In this document: positions 1-6,686 of the stretch, one piece after another | Numbering within the stretch: the stretch's first letter is position 1 | How the letters are laid out: each line of letters begins with the position of its first letter | From: Candidatus Rokubacteria bacterium 13_1_40CM_69_27 | GTDB taxonomy: Bacteria; Methylomirabilota; Methylomirabilia; Rokubacteriales; CSP1-6 | Assembly: GCA_001917535.1 (NCBI GenBank) | Contig: MNEF01000099.1 | Span: forward strand, 1-40,393 | Reading direction: 5' to 3' | DNA: 40,393 nt | Position numbers and translations under genes: made by a program | Notes under the pieces: generated by a model | Told to the model about the DNA's origin: nothing | Database searches by the model: none | What the model saw: the letters and a program-made list of their open reading frames with translations, nothing else

Positions 1-93
1 GCCAACCTCGACAGCCTCCGAAGCAATCCTCGATTTACGGATTTTATGACCAAACAGAAGAAACAGTGGGAGTACTTCAAGACCAAGCTGTAG
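1..93 (+). CDS. C-terminal end of an unidentified protein, cut by the window edge
   Basis: Frame 1 is open from the first base to a TAG stop at 91-93 and gives 30 residues ending EYFKTKL. The segment LRSNPRF resembles the closing 'LR-x-x-PRF' motif found at the C-terminus of many TPR-bearing serine/threonine kinases and adenylate-cyclase-like regulators. That family idea is only an inference from a short motif. The tail is rich in Lys and Gln and unusually AT-rich compared with the rest of the window. The gene runs toward the minus-strand MFS gene, so the two are convergent. Confidence 0.5.
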   Translation, partial: ANLDSLRSNPRFTDFMTKQKKQWEYFKTKL

Positions 94-198
94 CGGTTCA
101 CCCCAGCGTGAAGGGTCAGCGGTTAGGCGACATAAAAGGCGTTCTCTGCGCCGGCCGGCGCGCCGCCGCGGCGCGGAGCCGACCGCGCGACAGCGAAA

Positions 199-220
199 GG
201 GGCGCTCAGCAGCGCGCCCC
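199..220 (+). terminator. GC hairpin, possible terminator of the left-edge gene
   Basis: GGGGCGC (199-205) pairs with GCGCCCC (214-220) around an 8-nt loop, about 105 nt after the stop of the left-edge gene. There is no following T-tract, so intrinsic termination is only a possibility. Confidence 0.25.
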
Positions 221-609
221 CCACGCGGGGTGGAGTCGGACCGCCGGCTGCTCGAAGCTGCGGACGAGCTGACGACTCGAGCCGCAGACTCACAGAGCGA
301 GCGCCAGGTGCGGGTGACGAGGCGTCATGGTCAAGCGGTTCCTACCAGCGCCTCCTCGTATCCCGATGACGGGGCCCTGTCAAGAACCGACTCTGCTTGA
401 TTCTCCGCCCATGGTCGCCGTCGTGAAGGAGGTGGCAGGGATCCAGTTCCGGCGATGCGCCAACGGGCGCCCGCAGGTGCCGGTCCAAGTAACGAGGCAG
501 ACGAGGCCCGAGGGAGGCGCCGGCCGGAGGCGTACGCGGTTGTACGTCGAGGACCGGCGCCGACCGAGAACGAAGTATGGCGAAGTTAATTGGACCGGCA
601 CTAGTTGAC

Positions 610-638
610 GTCGGGGGAGCGCCGCCGCTCCCCCCGAC
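610..638. terminator. Strong hairpin downstream of the MFS gene
   Basis: GTCGGGGGAGCG (610-621) pairs with CGCTCCCCCCGAC (626-638), giving 12 base pairs with one bulged C and a 4-nt loop. It lies about 115 nt past the stop of the minus-strand MFS gene and between convergent genes, a usual place for a terminator. Neither strand shows a T-tract after the stem, so function is inferred from position and stem strength only. Confidence 0.35.
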
Positions 639-752
639 ACCCCCACCGATATCACGCAAGCTGAGGATTGGGATTGCGCGGGCAAAGCGGGCGCTCGGAG
701 GGCGGTGACTCTGACACGCTCCTGGGGCCGCCCGCGGCCGGCGCGGCCCCCA

Positions 753-1967
753 TCAACCCAGCGCGTGGCCGCGCGGCTCCCGCCGCCTCAGCAGATCGCG
801 CGCGCTGAACAGGAGCACCGCCGCCGCGATCCAGGCCAGAGCGGCGTCCATGAGAAACGCGTGCGCGAGGTTGAGCGCCGCCAGGGCCCCCATCAACAGG
901 GGGCTGGCGGCCGTGCCGATCTGGACGCCCAGGGCCAGCCAGCCGAAGGCGGCGCCACGCGCCTCGCCCGGCACGATCATGCCGCCCAGCGTGTACGCCA
1001 GCGTGAGGGCGCCGCCCAGGCAGAGCGCGACCAGCGTGCGCAGCACCAGCACCGCGATCGGGGTCTCGGCCAGCGCCATCGCGCTGCAGAGCGCGCCGCC
1101 GACGAAGAACTGGATGAAGAGAAGCCGTCCGATCGGCATGACCTCGGACAATCGCGCGGAGACGCTGGCCGACAGGGTGGCGCCGACGGCGGCCACCGAG
1201 ATGATGACGCCCGATGTGGCGGCGATCGCCTCGACGCCTGGCAGGTGGGCGACTTGCAGCGGGATCAGCAGGGCCAGGCCGCGGTCGATGAACTGCGCGA
1301 TCAGGAGCAGGATCATGACCGGGATGAAATGCGGGTAGCGTAAGAATTCGCGCAGCGGTGTCGCGCGGGCCGGCGCCGGCGCCTCTCCGCGCTCCAGCGG
1401 CCGGGCCTCCTGAAAGAGGACGATCAGCGCGAGCAGTGACACCGCGCACAACGTGGCGGTCACGAAGAAGGCCGACCGGATTCCGAGATGGGATGCGACG
1501 AGGCCGCCCACCGCCGGCCCCACGGCGACGCTGATCAACTGAGCGCCCTGCACGCGCGCGATCGCCACCGACACCTTGTCGCGCGGGGCGGAGACGCTGG
1601 CCACGGCGATCGCCATCGGCGAGAACCCCGCGAACAGGCCCTGCAGGAGTCGCGCGATGAGGAGCTGCTGGACCGACGTCACCAGGCCCATCACCGCGAT
1701 GATGACCGTGAACCCGGCCAGCGAGCGAATGAGCATGATCTTCCATCCGAAGCGATCGGCGAGGCGCCCGAAGACGGGCGCCAGCAACCCCGACACGGCA
1801 GGCGTGACCGCGGCGAGCAGCCCGGACCAGAGCGCGATCCGGGCGGGGTCGATCACGCCGAGCTCGCGGACGTAGAGAGGGAGGAAGGGGTTGAAGAACT
1901 GGAAGCCCACGAAGGCGATGAACACGCACAGCGTCAACGCCCAGACGTTGCGCTGCCAGCTCTCCAC
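753..1967 (-). CDS. MFS transporter, multidrug-efflux type
   Basis: A 404-residue integral membrane protein with about twelve hydrophobic segments, the usual size for the major facilitator superfamily. The loop between the second and third helices carries the family A-motif as GRLADRFGWK (near residue 67). The overall pattern resembles the MdtG/drug:proton antiporter branch, so export of a small molecule across the inner membrane is likely; the substrate is unknown. The start is GTG at 1967, 11 nt after the stop of the VOC gene, with only a weak ribosome-binding site (AGG), which suggests translation coupled to that gene. It is the last gene of a long minus-strand cluster. The C-terminal tail is short and basic. 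Confidence 0.85.
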   Translation of the reverse strand: MESWQRNVWALTLCVFIAFVGFQFFNPFLPLYVRELGVIDPARIALWSGLLAAVTPAVSGLLAPVFGRLADRFGWKIMLIRSLAGFTVIIAVMGLVTSVQQLLIARLLQGLFAGFSPMAIAVASVSAPRDKVSVAIARVQGAQLISVAVGPAVGGLVASHLGIRSAFFVTATLCAVSLLALIVLFQEARPLERGEAPAPARATPLREFLRYPHFIPVMILLLIAQFIDRGLALLIPLQVAHLPGVEAIAATSGVIISVAAVGATLSASVSARLSEVMPIGRLLFIQFFVGGALCSAMALAETPIAVLVLRTLVALCLGGALTLAYTLGGMIVPGEARGAAFGWLALGVQIGTAASPLLMGALAALNLAHAFLMDAALAWIAAAVLLFSARDLLRRREPRGHALG

Positions 1968-1978
1968 CGCGACCTATC

Positions 1979-2398
1979 TTAGCAACAGCCTCCGGAGATG
2001 CCCGCCCTCCGCGGCTCGACCAGCTCGACGCGGACGTCATCGGGCGCGCGCAGGAAGGCGATGCGGGGGCCGTTGGGCACCTGGATCGGCCCCTCCAGCA
2101 GGCGGGCCCCGAGGGCCTCGAGCCGCGCGATGTCCGCTTCGATGTCCTGGGAGTCGAAGCCGAAGTGCTCGAGCCCGTGATGGGCGCTCGCGTCGCCGGG
2201 GCCGAGCGTCTCGCCCGTGCGCGCCGCCGAGATGTTCACCATCATGCCGCCGTCCTCGCTCTGGCAGCGGAGGAAGCGGTCGCCGAAGACGCGGACGTCA
2301 TCGCTGACGATCTTGAAGCCGAACGCCCTGGCGTACCACTCGGCCGTCTTCCTCGGGTCCGGGGCCTTGAGATGGATGTGGTTGATGCGATAGGCCAT
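1979..2398 (-). CDS. VOC-family protein (glyoxalase/bleomycin-resistance fold)
   Basis: A 139-residue single-unit VOC protein. The expected metal-ligand pattern is present: His in INHIHLKAPDP (His7 or His9), His78 in LEHFGFD and Glu125 in VRVELVEP. VOC proteins of this size work as dimers and catalyse lyase, isomerase or dioxygenase chemistry, or bind drugs; which applies here cannot be told. Start ATG at 2398 follows a good GGAG-type ribosome-binding site. It lies between an alcohol-dehydrogenase remnant and the MFS exporter, all on one strand. The odd feature is the C-terminus Gly-Gly-Cys-Cys after a flexible stretch, also found on the unrelated amidohydrolase at 15528-16736. A vicinal Cys pair could bind metal or form a disulfide, but this is untested. 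Confidence 0.85.
   Translation of the reverse strand: MAYRINHIHLKAPDPRKTAEWYARAFGFKIVSDDVRVFGDRFLRCQSEDGGMMVNISAARTGETLGPGDASAHHGLEHFGFDSQDIEADIARLEALGARLLEGPIQVPNGPRIAFLRAPDDVRVELVEPRRAGISGGCC
1982..1995 (-). repeat. GGCC-tail motif, copy 1 (CCGGAGGCTGTTGC)
   Basis: On the minus strand this 14-mer encodes the last residues (Gly-Gly-Cys-Cys) of the VOC protein and abuts its TAA stop. The same 14-mer is at 11131-11144, and a one-mismatch version is at 15531-15544. Confidence 0.6.
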
Positions 2399-2410
2399 GA
2401 CTCGCTCCTT

Positions 2411-2593
2411 TCAGTCGAGTATCAGCACGGCCTTGCCCGGGAAGCGCCGGGCCATGAGGTCGTCCGCGACCTGGCCGATCTCCTTCCACGGCCCCTCCCG
2501 GCTGATGTGGGGCGCAAGCTGCCCCGCCGCCACGAGGTCGGCGAGCCGCCGAAGGCCCACCGACGCCGGCTCGCTCCCGAGCTCCTTGAAGAG
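2411..2593 (-). pseudogene. C-terminal remnant of a zinc-type alcohol dehydrogenase/quinone oxidoreductase
   Basis: Sixty codons directly after the stop of the PEP-mutase-family gene read as the end of a medium-chain dehydrogenase/reductase. The pattern 'gly-leu-arg-arg-leu-ala-asp-leu-val-ala-ala-gly' followed by PHISREGPWKEI and the closing RRFPGKAVLIL is typical of quinone-oxidoreductase C-termini, where the strand GKAVL ends the protein. No catalytic or NAD(P)-binding part is present and there is no start codon or ribosome-binding site of its own. It ends in TGA at 2411-2413, 12 nt before the VOC start. The missing N-terminal part (about 260-280 residues in the family) has been lost. Confidence 0.75.
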
Positions 2594-3427
2594 TCAGTCC
2601 CACCGTTTGAAGATCGCTTTGAGCTCCCGGCTGGGGACGGTCTCGCGCACCCAGGCGAACCCGCCCCTGTCCTTCATCTCGCGCGCGCCCTTGAGGAACG
2701 CCGCCAGCGCGAGCCGCGACAGCGCCCCCCCGACACTGATGCGCTTGACCCCGGCCTCGGCCAGCTGCTCGGCCGTGATCGTCGGATCGGCGGCGCTCAT
2801 CACGACGTTGAGCGGCTTGGTCACCGACGCCACGACGGTGCGGATCGTGGCGAGGTCTCTGAGCCCTGGCGCGTAGAGCACGTCCGCCCCGACCTTCTCG
2901 AAGGCCTGCAGCCGCCGGATGGTGTCCTCGAGATCGAGGCGGCCGTGCAGGAAGTTTTCGGCCCTCGCCGTCAGCATGAACGGGACCGGAAGGGACCGCG
3001 CCGTCTCGACCGCGGCTTGCACCCGGTCCACCGCAAGCTGGAATTCGTAGATCGGCTTGGTGGAGTCACCCGTCGCGTCCTCGATCGAACCGCCCACGAC
3101 GCCCGCGTTCGCCGCCAGCCGGATCATGTCGGCGGCGGCCCGGGGCTCATGGGCGTAGCAGTTCTCCAGATCCGCATTGACGGGCAGGTCGGTCGCCCCC
3201 GCGATCGTCCGGCAGTTCTCGAGAACCTCGCTCCGGCTCACCGCGTTGGTCCCATCGGGACGTCCGAGGCTGTTGGCGAAACCGAGGCTCGTCGTGGCCA
3301 GGGCCTCGAAGCCGAGCGAAGCCAGGAGCCTGGCAGTGCCCGCGTCCCACGGATTGGGAATGATGAAGGCGCCCGGACGCTCGTGGAGTGCCCGAAAGGC
3401 TGCCGCCTTTTCCGCTTGTGTGCGCAT
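2594..3427 (-). CDS. Isocitrate lyase/PEP mutase family protein
   Basis: A 277-residue TIM-barrel enzyme of the PEP mutase/isocitrate lyase superfamily. Members make or break C-C or P-C bonds on oxaloacetate-like or 2-methylisocitrate-like substrates. Visible family features are NPWDAGTARLL near residue 25, the metal-binding acidic pair in NADLENCY (Asp86, Glu88), SIEDATG (Glu116) and TARAENF. The KKCGH loop of true isocitrate lyase is absent, so the reaction remains open. The ATG at 3427 is preferred over upstream in-frame starts because homology begins there and GAGG lies just upstream. It follows the TPR gene by 8 nt. Its TGA stop is followed, in the same frame, by the alcohol-dehydrogenase remnant. 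Confidence 0.85.
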   Translation of the reverse strand: MRTQAEKAAAFRALHERPGAFIIPNPWDAGTARLLASLGFEALATTSLGFANSLGRPDGTNAVSRSEVLENCRTIAGATDLPVNADLENCYAHEPRAAADMIRLAANAGVVGGSIEDATGDSTKPIYEFQLAVDRVQAAVETARSLPVPFMLTARAENFLHGRLDLEDTIRRLQAFEKVGADVLYAPGLRDLATIRTVVASVTKPLNVVMSAADPTITAEQLAEAGVKRISVGGALSRLALAAFLKGAREMKDRGGFAWVRETVPSRELKAIFKRWD

Positions 3428-3435
3428 GGGAAACC

Positions 3436-3951
3436 TCAGGGGGAACGGCCTGTGCCGGTCCTTGTGCGATACACCGTGATCTCGCGTTCCAGATCGGCCA
3501 GTTCCTCGCACGGCAGCAGACAAATCCTGCGTAGCGCGGCCAGGTGCTCTTCCGCGCTGGCCAGATCGCCCACCATCAGGTAGGCGGCGCCGGCATACTC
3601 GTGCGCGCCGCGGTGGCGCGGATTCAGCTCGAGCGCCCGCTGGTAGTGCTTGAACGCAGGATCGAACTGCCCGAGATTCCGGTAAGCGAACCCCAGATAG
3701 TTCTGGAGGTCGGCGTTGTCCGGGTCGCGCCGCGCTGCCTGACTGAAGCGCTTGACCGCCTCGGGCCAGTCCTTGCGCTCCAGCGCCTGCTGGCCGGCCG
3801 TATAGTCCGGGTCGCGCGCGGCGGCTTCCGGATCGGTGTCCACCGGATCGGAGAGGGAAGGCAAAGGCATGCCGACGGCGATGGCGGCGGCCAGCGCCAG
3901 CCCGGCCGCCGACCGCCGCCAGCGCGGTCCGCTTCGTCTGTCAGCAGGCAT
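3436..3951 (-). CDS. Small secreted or anchored TPR protein
   Basis: A 171-residue protein with an N-terminal basic stretch and a hydrophobic segment (about residues 14-34) that looks like a signal peptide or single anchor, then about three tetratricopeptide units between residues 50 and 140. TPR signatures such as NYLGFAYRNLGQFDPA and HYQRALELNP are clear. The final third has two Cys residues (CLLPCE) that could form a disulfide outside the cytoplasm. TPR proteins act as protein-binding scaffolds; no partner can be named. It lies 16 nt after the larger TPR gene and 8 nt before the PEP-mutase-family gene, so the three are probably co-transcribed. Confidence 0.75.
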   Translation of the reverse strand: MPADRRSGPRWRRSAAGLALAAAIAVGMPLPSLSDPVDTDPEAAARDPDYTAGQQALERKDWPEAVKRFSQAARRDPDNADLQNYLGFAYRNLGQFDPAFKHYQRALELNPRHRGAHEYAGAAYLMVGDLASAEEHLAALRRICLLPCEELADLEREITVYRTRTGTGRSP

Positions 3952-3967
3952 GGGTCAGGCTCGCGGC

Positions 3968-5527
3968 TCAGCGCTGGCCGAGGAACGCTTTCGCGCGCGC
4001 GAGTTCCGGACGCGCGGTATCAGCGTTCTTGGAAAGCGCCACGAGCTTCTCGAAGTAACCTGCGGCCTTCTGGCGGTCGCCGGCTGCTTCGGCGGCGCGC
4101 CCGGCTCCGTAGAGGCCTCGGTAGCGGTTGGGGGTTTCCTTGAGCGAGGCTTCGTACTCGCGCAGCGCGGGCGCTGCCTGCCCCATCAGGAGCAGCAGTT
4201 CGCCCAGCAACTCGCGCATGGGATAGAGCCGGTTCTCCATCGCCACATGCTTGACGCTGCCGTCTTCGCCGTCGGCGGCGGCGCGCATGAGCTTGGCTGC
4301 CTGTTCGCGCGCACCCTCCGCATACGTCACCCAGGCCGAGACGGCGAGCATCTGCTCTTCCGTGCGGTCGGCCCAGTAGGACTGGTTCGATTTCTCCAGC
4401 GCGCTGCGCAGCTCCTGCATCGCCTGGAGCTCGCGTCTCGCGCCGGCAAGATCGCCGCTGCGAGCCATGCCGAGACCGCGGGCAAAGCGGGTGAGGGAGT
4501 CAGCCTGGACGCGCCCGGTCGAGGTGACGGGCAGCGCGGCCGCGCCCGCCCAGTCGGCGCGCTCGACCGCGTAGCGGGCCGGGATGGCCGCGACGGCCGT
4601 GTAGTTGCCGAGGATGGCGTACTCCTGCCTGGGAAGCGCGGCGATGACATCGACCAGCGCCTTGGCCCTGGCGTCCTGCGCGAGCTGGAGGTGGGCGTAG
4701 ACCATGAAGTCCGTCGCATGGTGATAGTCGCGCTGGATGTCGAGCGCCGACCGGTTCGAGCCGATCGACTCTTCCCACCATCCCACCATGGAGTAGATGT
4801 GGGAAGGCATGTGCCGGGCGTGGGGCGCGGCCGGCGCGATGCGGGCGTACAGCCCGGCGACCTTGATGCCCTTGTCGGCCAGCGGCGGGTAGTCGTAGGC
4901 GTGCACCAGGTAGTGCGCCACCCCGGGATGCTGGGGGTTCTGCTTGAACAGTCGCTCCAGGATTTCCGCCGAGCGGAGCTGGTTGGAGTAGGTCTTGTCG
5001 TTCTTCGCCGCGGAGGCCTGCAGGGTCAACGCGTAGTAGGCCCAGGCCTCGAAGTCGTCCGGGTAGCGCTGCGTCATCTGCTCCATCGCCCGGGTGTAGG
5101 CCGCCAGGCGGGCGGGCAACGGCACCTTGTCGTGGTCGCGGTAGTAGGCGCCGATCGCCTCGATCCAGTCGCGCTCGCGCTGGGTCTTGGCCCCGACCGT
5201 CCGCGCTTTCTCCAGGACGTCCCCGGCCGCGGCGCTGTCCTTGACCGCGGGCGGCGCCGCCAGCGAGTTGCCGAGATAGTTCACGGCGAGTCCCCAGTAG
5301 GCCATGGCACATGTCGGGTCCTGCTGAATGATCGCGTCGAACGCCTTGCGCGCCTCGGTGAACCAGTACGAATGCAGCATCGCCACGCCGCGCTCGAACT
5401 GCGTCTGCACTCTGGCATCGCAGGACGTCGGGAACGTGACCTTCCCGAGCTTGTCTTGCTGGGCCAGACCCGGCCGCGGCAGCGCGACGGCGCATAGAAG
5501 AGCCAGAAGCACCAGCCTGGTTCTCAT
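3968..5527 (-). CDS. Secreted TPR-repeat protein
   Basis: A 519-residue protein with a typical Sec signal peptide (MRTRLVLLALL onward, cleavage near LAQ-QDK) followed by repeated helical hairpins of TPR type across most of its length. Segments such as YWGLAVNYLGN, the conserved-looking HARHMPSHIY and GWWEESIGSNRSAL, and the C-terminal units resemble a widespread but uncharacterised family of periplasmic TPR proteins. The start at 5527 is chosen because GGAGGG lies 4-9 nt upstream and the signal peptide begins there. It is followed by the smaller TPR gene after 16 nt. Function is unknown; a role in a periplasmic complex is an inference. Confidence 0.8.
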   Translation of the reverse strand: MRTRLVLLALLCAVALPRPGLAQQDKLGKVTFPTSCDARVQTQFERGVAMLHSYWFTEARKAFDAIIQQDPTCAMAYWGLAVNYLGNSLAAPPAVKDSAAAGDVLEKARTVGAKTQRERDWIEAIGAYYRDHDKVPLPARLAAYTRAMEQMTQRYPDDFEAWAYYALTLQASAAKNDKTYSNQLRSAEILERLFKQNPQHPGVAHYLVHAYDYPPLADKGIKVAGLYARIAPAAPHARHMPSHIYSMVGWWEESIGSNRSALDIQRDYHHATDFMVYAHLQLAQDARAKALVDVIAALPRQEYAILGNYTAVAAIPARYAVERADWAGAAALPVTSTGRVQADSLTRFARGLGMARSGDLAGARRELQAMQELRSALEKSNQSYWADRTEEQMLAVSAWVTYAEGAREQAAKLMRAAADGEDGSVKHVAMENRLYPMRELLGELLLLMGQAAPALREYEASLKETPNRYRGLYGAGRAAEAAGDRQKAAGYFEKLVALSKNADTARPELARAKAFLGQR

Positions 5528-5626
5528 TCGTCCCTCCCTGGCGGTCGTTTTCCCGCTGACCTTCGTCTTCTCTCGAATAAGCGACATCACGCCGGGGCCA
5601 GCCCGGCCACAGACATACCGCCGCCG

Positions 5627-5815
5627 TCACGGCCTGTCAACGACCGACGACCGGCGCCAGGTAAGATCAGCTCGCTGCGCGACATCCTGTTTCATCGCGG
5701 CAGCTTCCAGTCGAGCCAGGAGATCGTCCGGCGCAAAATCGGAAACCTGTCGATGGGCCGGATTCGTGGGCTTGTTGTTTCTCCAGATGTGGACCTGCGC
5801 GTCGACGATGAGCAT
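5627..5815 (-). pseudogene. N-terminal stub of an amidohydrolase
   Basis: Translation from ATG 5815, behind an AGGGGG ribosome-binding site 10 nt after the CMD stop, begins MLIVDAQVHIWRNN, the typical start of amidohydrolase-2 family enzymes with the first metal-binding motif in the form D-x-x-x-H. Family-like sequence continues to about residue 37 (DDLLARLEAA), then turns into unrelated codons and stops after 62 residues, against the usual 280-320. The rest of the barrel is absent. The intact start region and missing body indicate a deletion that ended just upstream of the secreted TPR gene. Confidence 0.7.
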
Positions 5816-5825
5816 GGCGTGCCCC

Positions 5826-6371
5826 CTAGACCTGGAGGACCTCGGCGCCCGGGCCGGCCTCGAGCTCGCACGCGTTGACCGTCATGGCCAGCATGCTGTA
5901 GTACCCGATAGCCCCGGTCAGCTGAATCAGTCCGTCATCGCCGAACCGCTTCTGTAGCACCTTCACGGTCGCGTCGTCGATCCGATGTCTTCGGATGAGC
6001 TGCTGCGTGAACTCCACGATCTGGGCATCCTCCGGTGGGATGTCGCGCGCGTGCTTCTCGCGGATCGCCGTGATGGTCGTTTCCGACACGCCCTGCCGCC
6101 GAGCGGCGCCCGTCTGGGCACCCCACACGTAGACCGCGTCGAACTCCCGGGCGACGGTCATCGCGGCGAGCACCCGCGCCCGCATGTCGAGCGAGCCCTC
6201 GAAGCGGACGAAGGCGCCCAGATGCGCGAGGCGGCCGGCCAGCTCCGGACAGTGGAGGAACATCGTGAACGGTCCCTGAAGCGCGCCCCGGCTCTCGACG
6301 ATGGCGTCGACGATGGCGTGGTCCTTGGCGGCCACCTGGTTCTTGTTCGTGATGGGCGTAAGCCTTGCCAT
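5826..6371 (-). CDS. Carboxymuconolactone decarboxylase (CMD) family protein
   Basis: A 181-residue all-helical protein of the CMD/AhpD-like family, with the typical opening ARLTPI, the 'phe-leu-his-cys-pro-glu-leu' segment and the LAAMTVAREFDAVYVW core. Classical gamma-CMD members have an acidic residue and a His in this core (pattern E-W-x-x-H); here it reads YVWGAQ, so both are replaced. No CxxC or CxxH redox pair exists, ruling out a typical AhpD peroxidase partner. The ATG at 6371 has a strong AGGAGGAGGG ribosome-binding site. The gene lies directly after the broken LLM monooxygenase. The activity is therefore uncertain and the fold assignment is firmer than the function. Confidence 0.75.
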   Translation of the reverse strand: MARLTPITNKNQVAAKDHAIVDAIVESRGALQGPFTMFLHCPELAGRLAHLGAFVRFEGSLDMRARVLAAMTVAREFDAVYVWGAQTGAARRQGVSETTITAIREKHARDIPPEDAQIVEFTQQLIRRHRIDDATVKVLQKRFGDDGLIQLTGAIGYYSMLAMTVNACELEAGPGAEVLQV

Positions 6372-6385
6372 GATCACCCTCCTCC

Positions 6386-6668
6386 TCAGAGGCCCTTCAG
6401 GGCCGGCATCACCTCGTGGGTCAGGATACGAAGCGTTCGCCGCATGCGCTCCATGGGGAGCGGGCCGCCGGGATTCAGCTCGGCCACGATTCCGTCGAGA
6501 CCGAGCTCTTCCCGGAGCCGGCGGAGGCGATCGGTCAAGCTCGCCGCGGTGCCAGACGCCGTCGAGTCCCCACGCCTCGGCCAGCTCGGCCAGCTCGAGC
6601 GTTTCCTGGAACGCGGCGGCATCGCTGGTCCCCTGACGCCGTTCCTCGAGGAAGATTCCGAAGTGCAT
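6386..6668 (-). pseudogene. LLM-class flavin monooxygenase with large internal deletion
   Basis: From ATG 6668 the first 39 codons (MHFGIFLEERRQGT, then AEAWGLDGVW) are a normal luciferase-like monooxygenase N-terminus. About 53 codons in another frame, ending at the stop at 6386, are the normal C-terminus of the same family (DRLRRLREELGLDGI, LNPGG, LTHEVMPALKGL). The middle of the barrel, about 250 or more residues in the family, is missing and the join near 6550 shifts the frame. The gene is therefore dead. It sits 18 nt after the cinA-like gene and 14 nt before the CMD-family gene, so its remains still bridge an otherwise compact cluster. Confidence 0.8.
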
Positions 6669-6686
6669 GGCTGGCTCCGCTGCGGG

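Larger units (their letters stand above)
94..752. other. Convergent intergenic gap, no gene seen
   Basis: This 659-bp gap separates the end of a plus-strand gene from the end of the minus-strand MFS gene. Reading both strands I found no ORF with a recognisable protein and no RNA gene. It contains a 14-bp perfect palindrome (GCGCCGGCCGGCGC, 148-161) and two hairpins listed separately. A short AT-richer patch lies near 580-605. It could hold the decayed remains of a gene, but nothing is identifiable. Confidence 0.5.

Noticed and set aside
1982..1995. GGAGG in the GGCC-tail motif as a ribosome-binding site for the next gene
   Set aside because: The distance to the following start (over 20 nt here and about 45 nt in the amidohydrolase case) is too great.
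2165..3583. Plus-strand open frame of 472 codons crossing several gene boundaries
   Set aside because: It spans the VOC, dehydrogenase remnant and PEP-mutase-family genes, all of which have clear homology on the minus strand.
3836..5497. Long plus-strand open frame of 553 codons opposite the TPR gene
   Set aside because: It is antisense to a gene with a signal peptide and clear TPR repeats, its translation is Arg/Gly/Val-rich without domain likeness, and long antisense frames are expected in GC-rich coding DNA.
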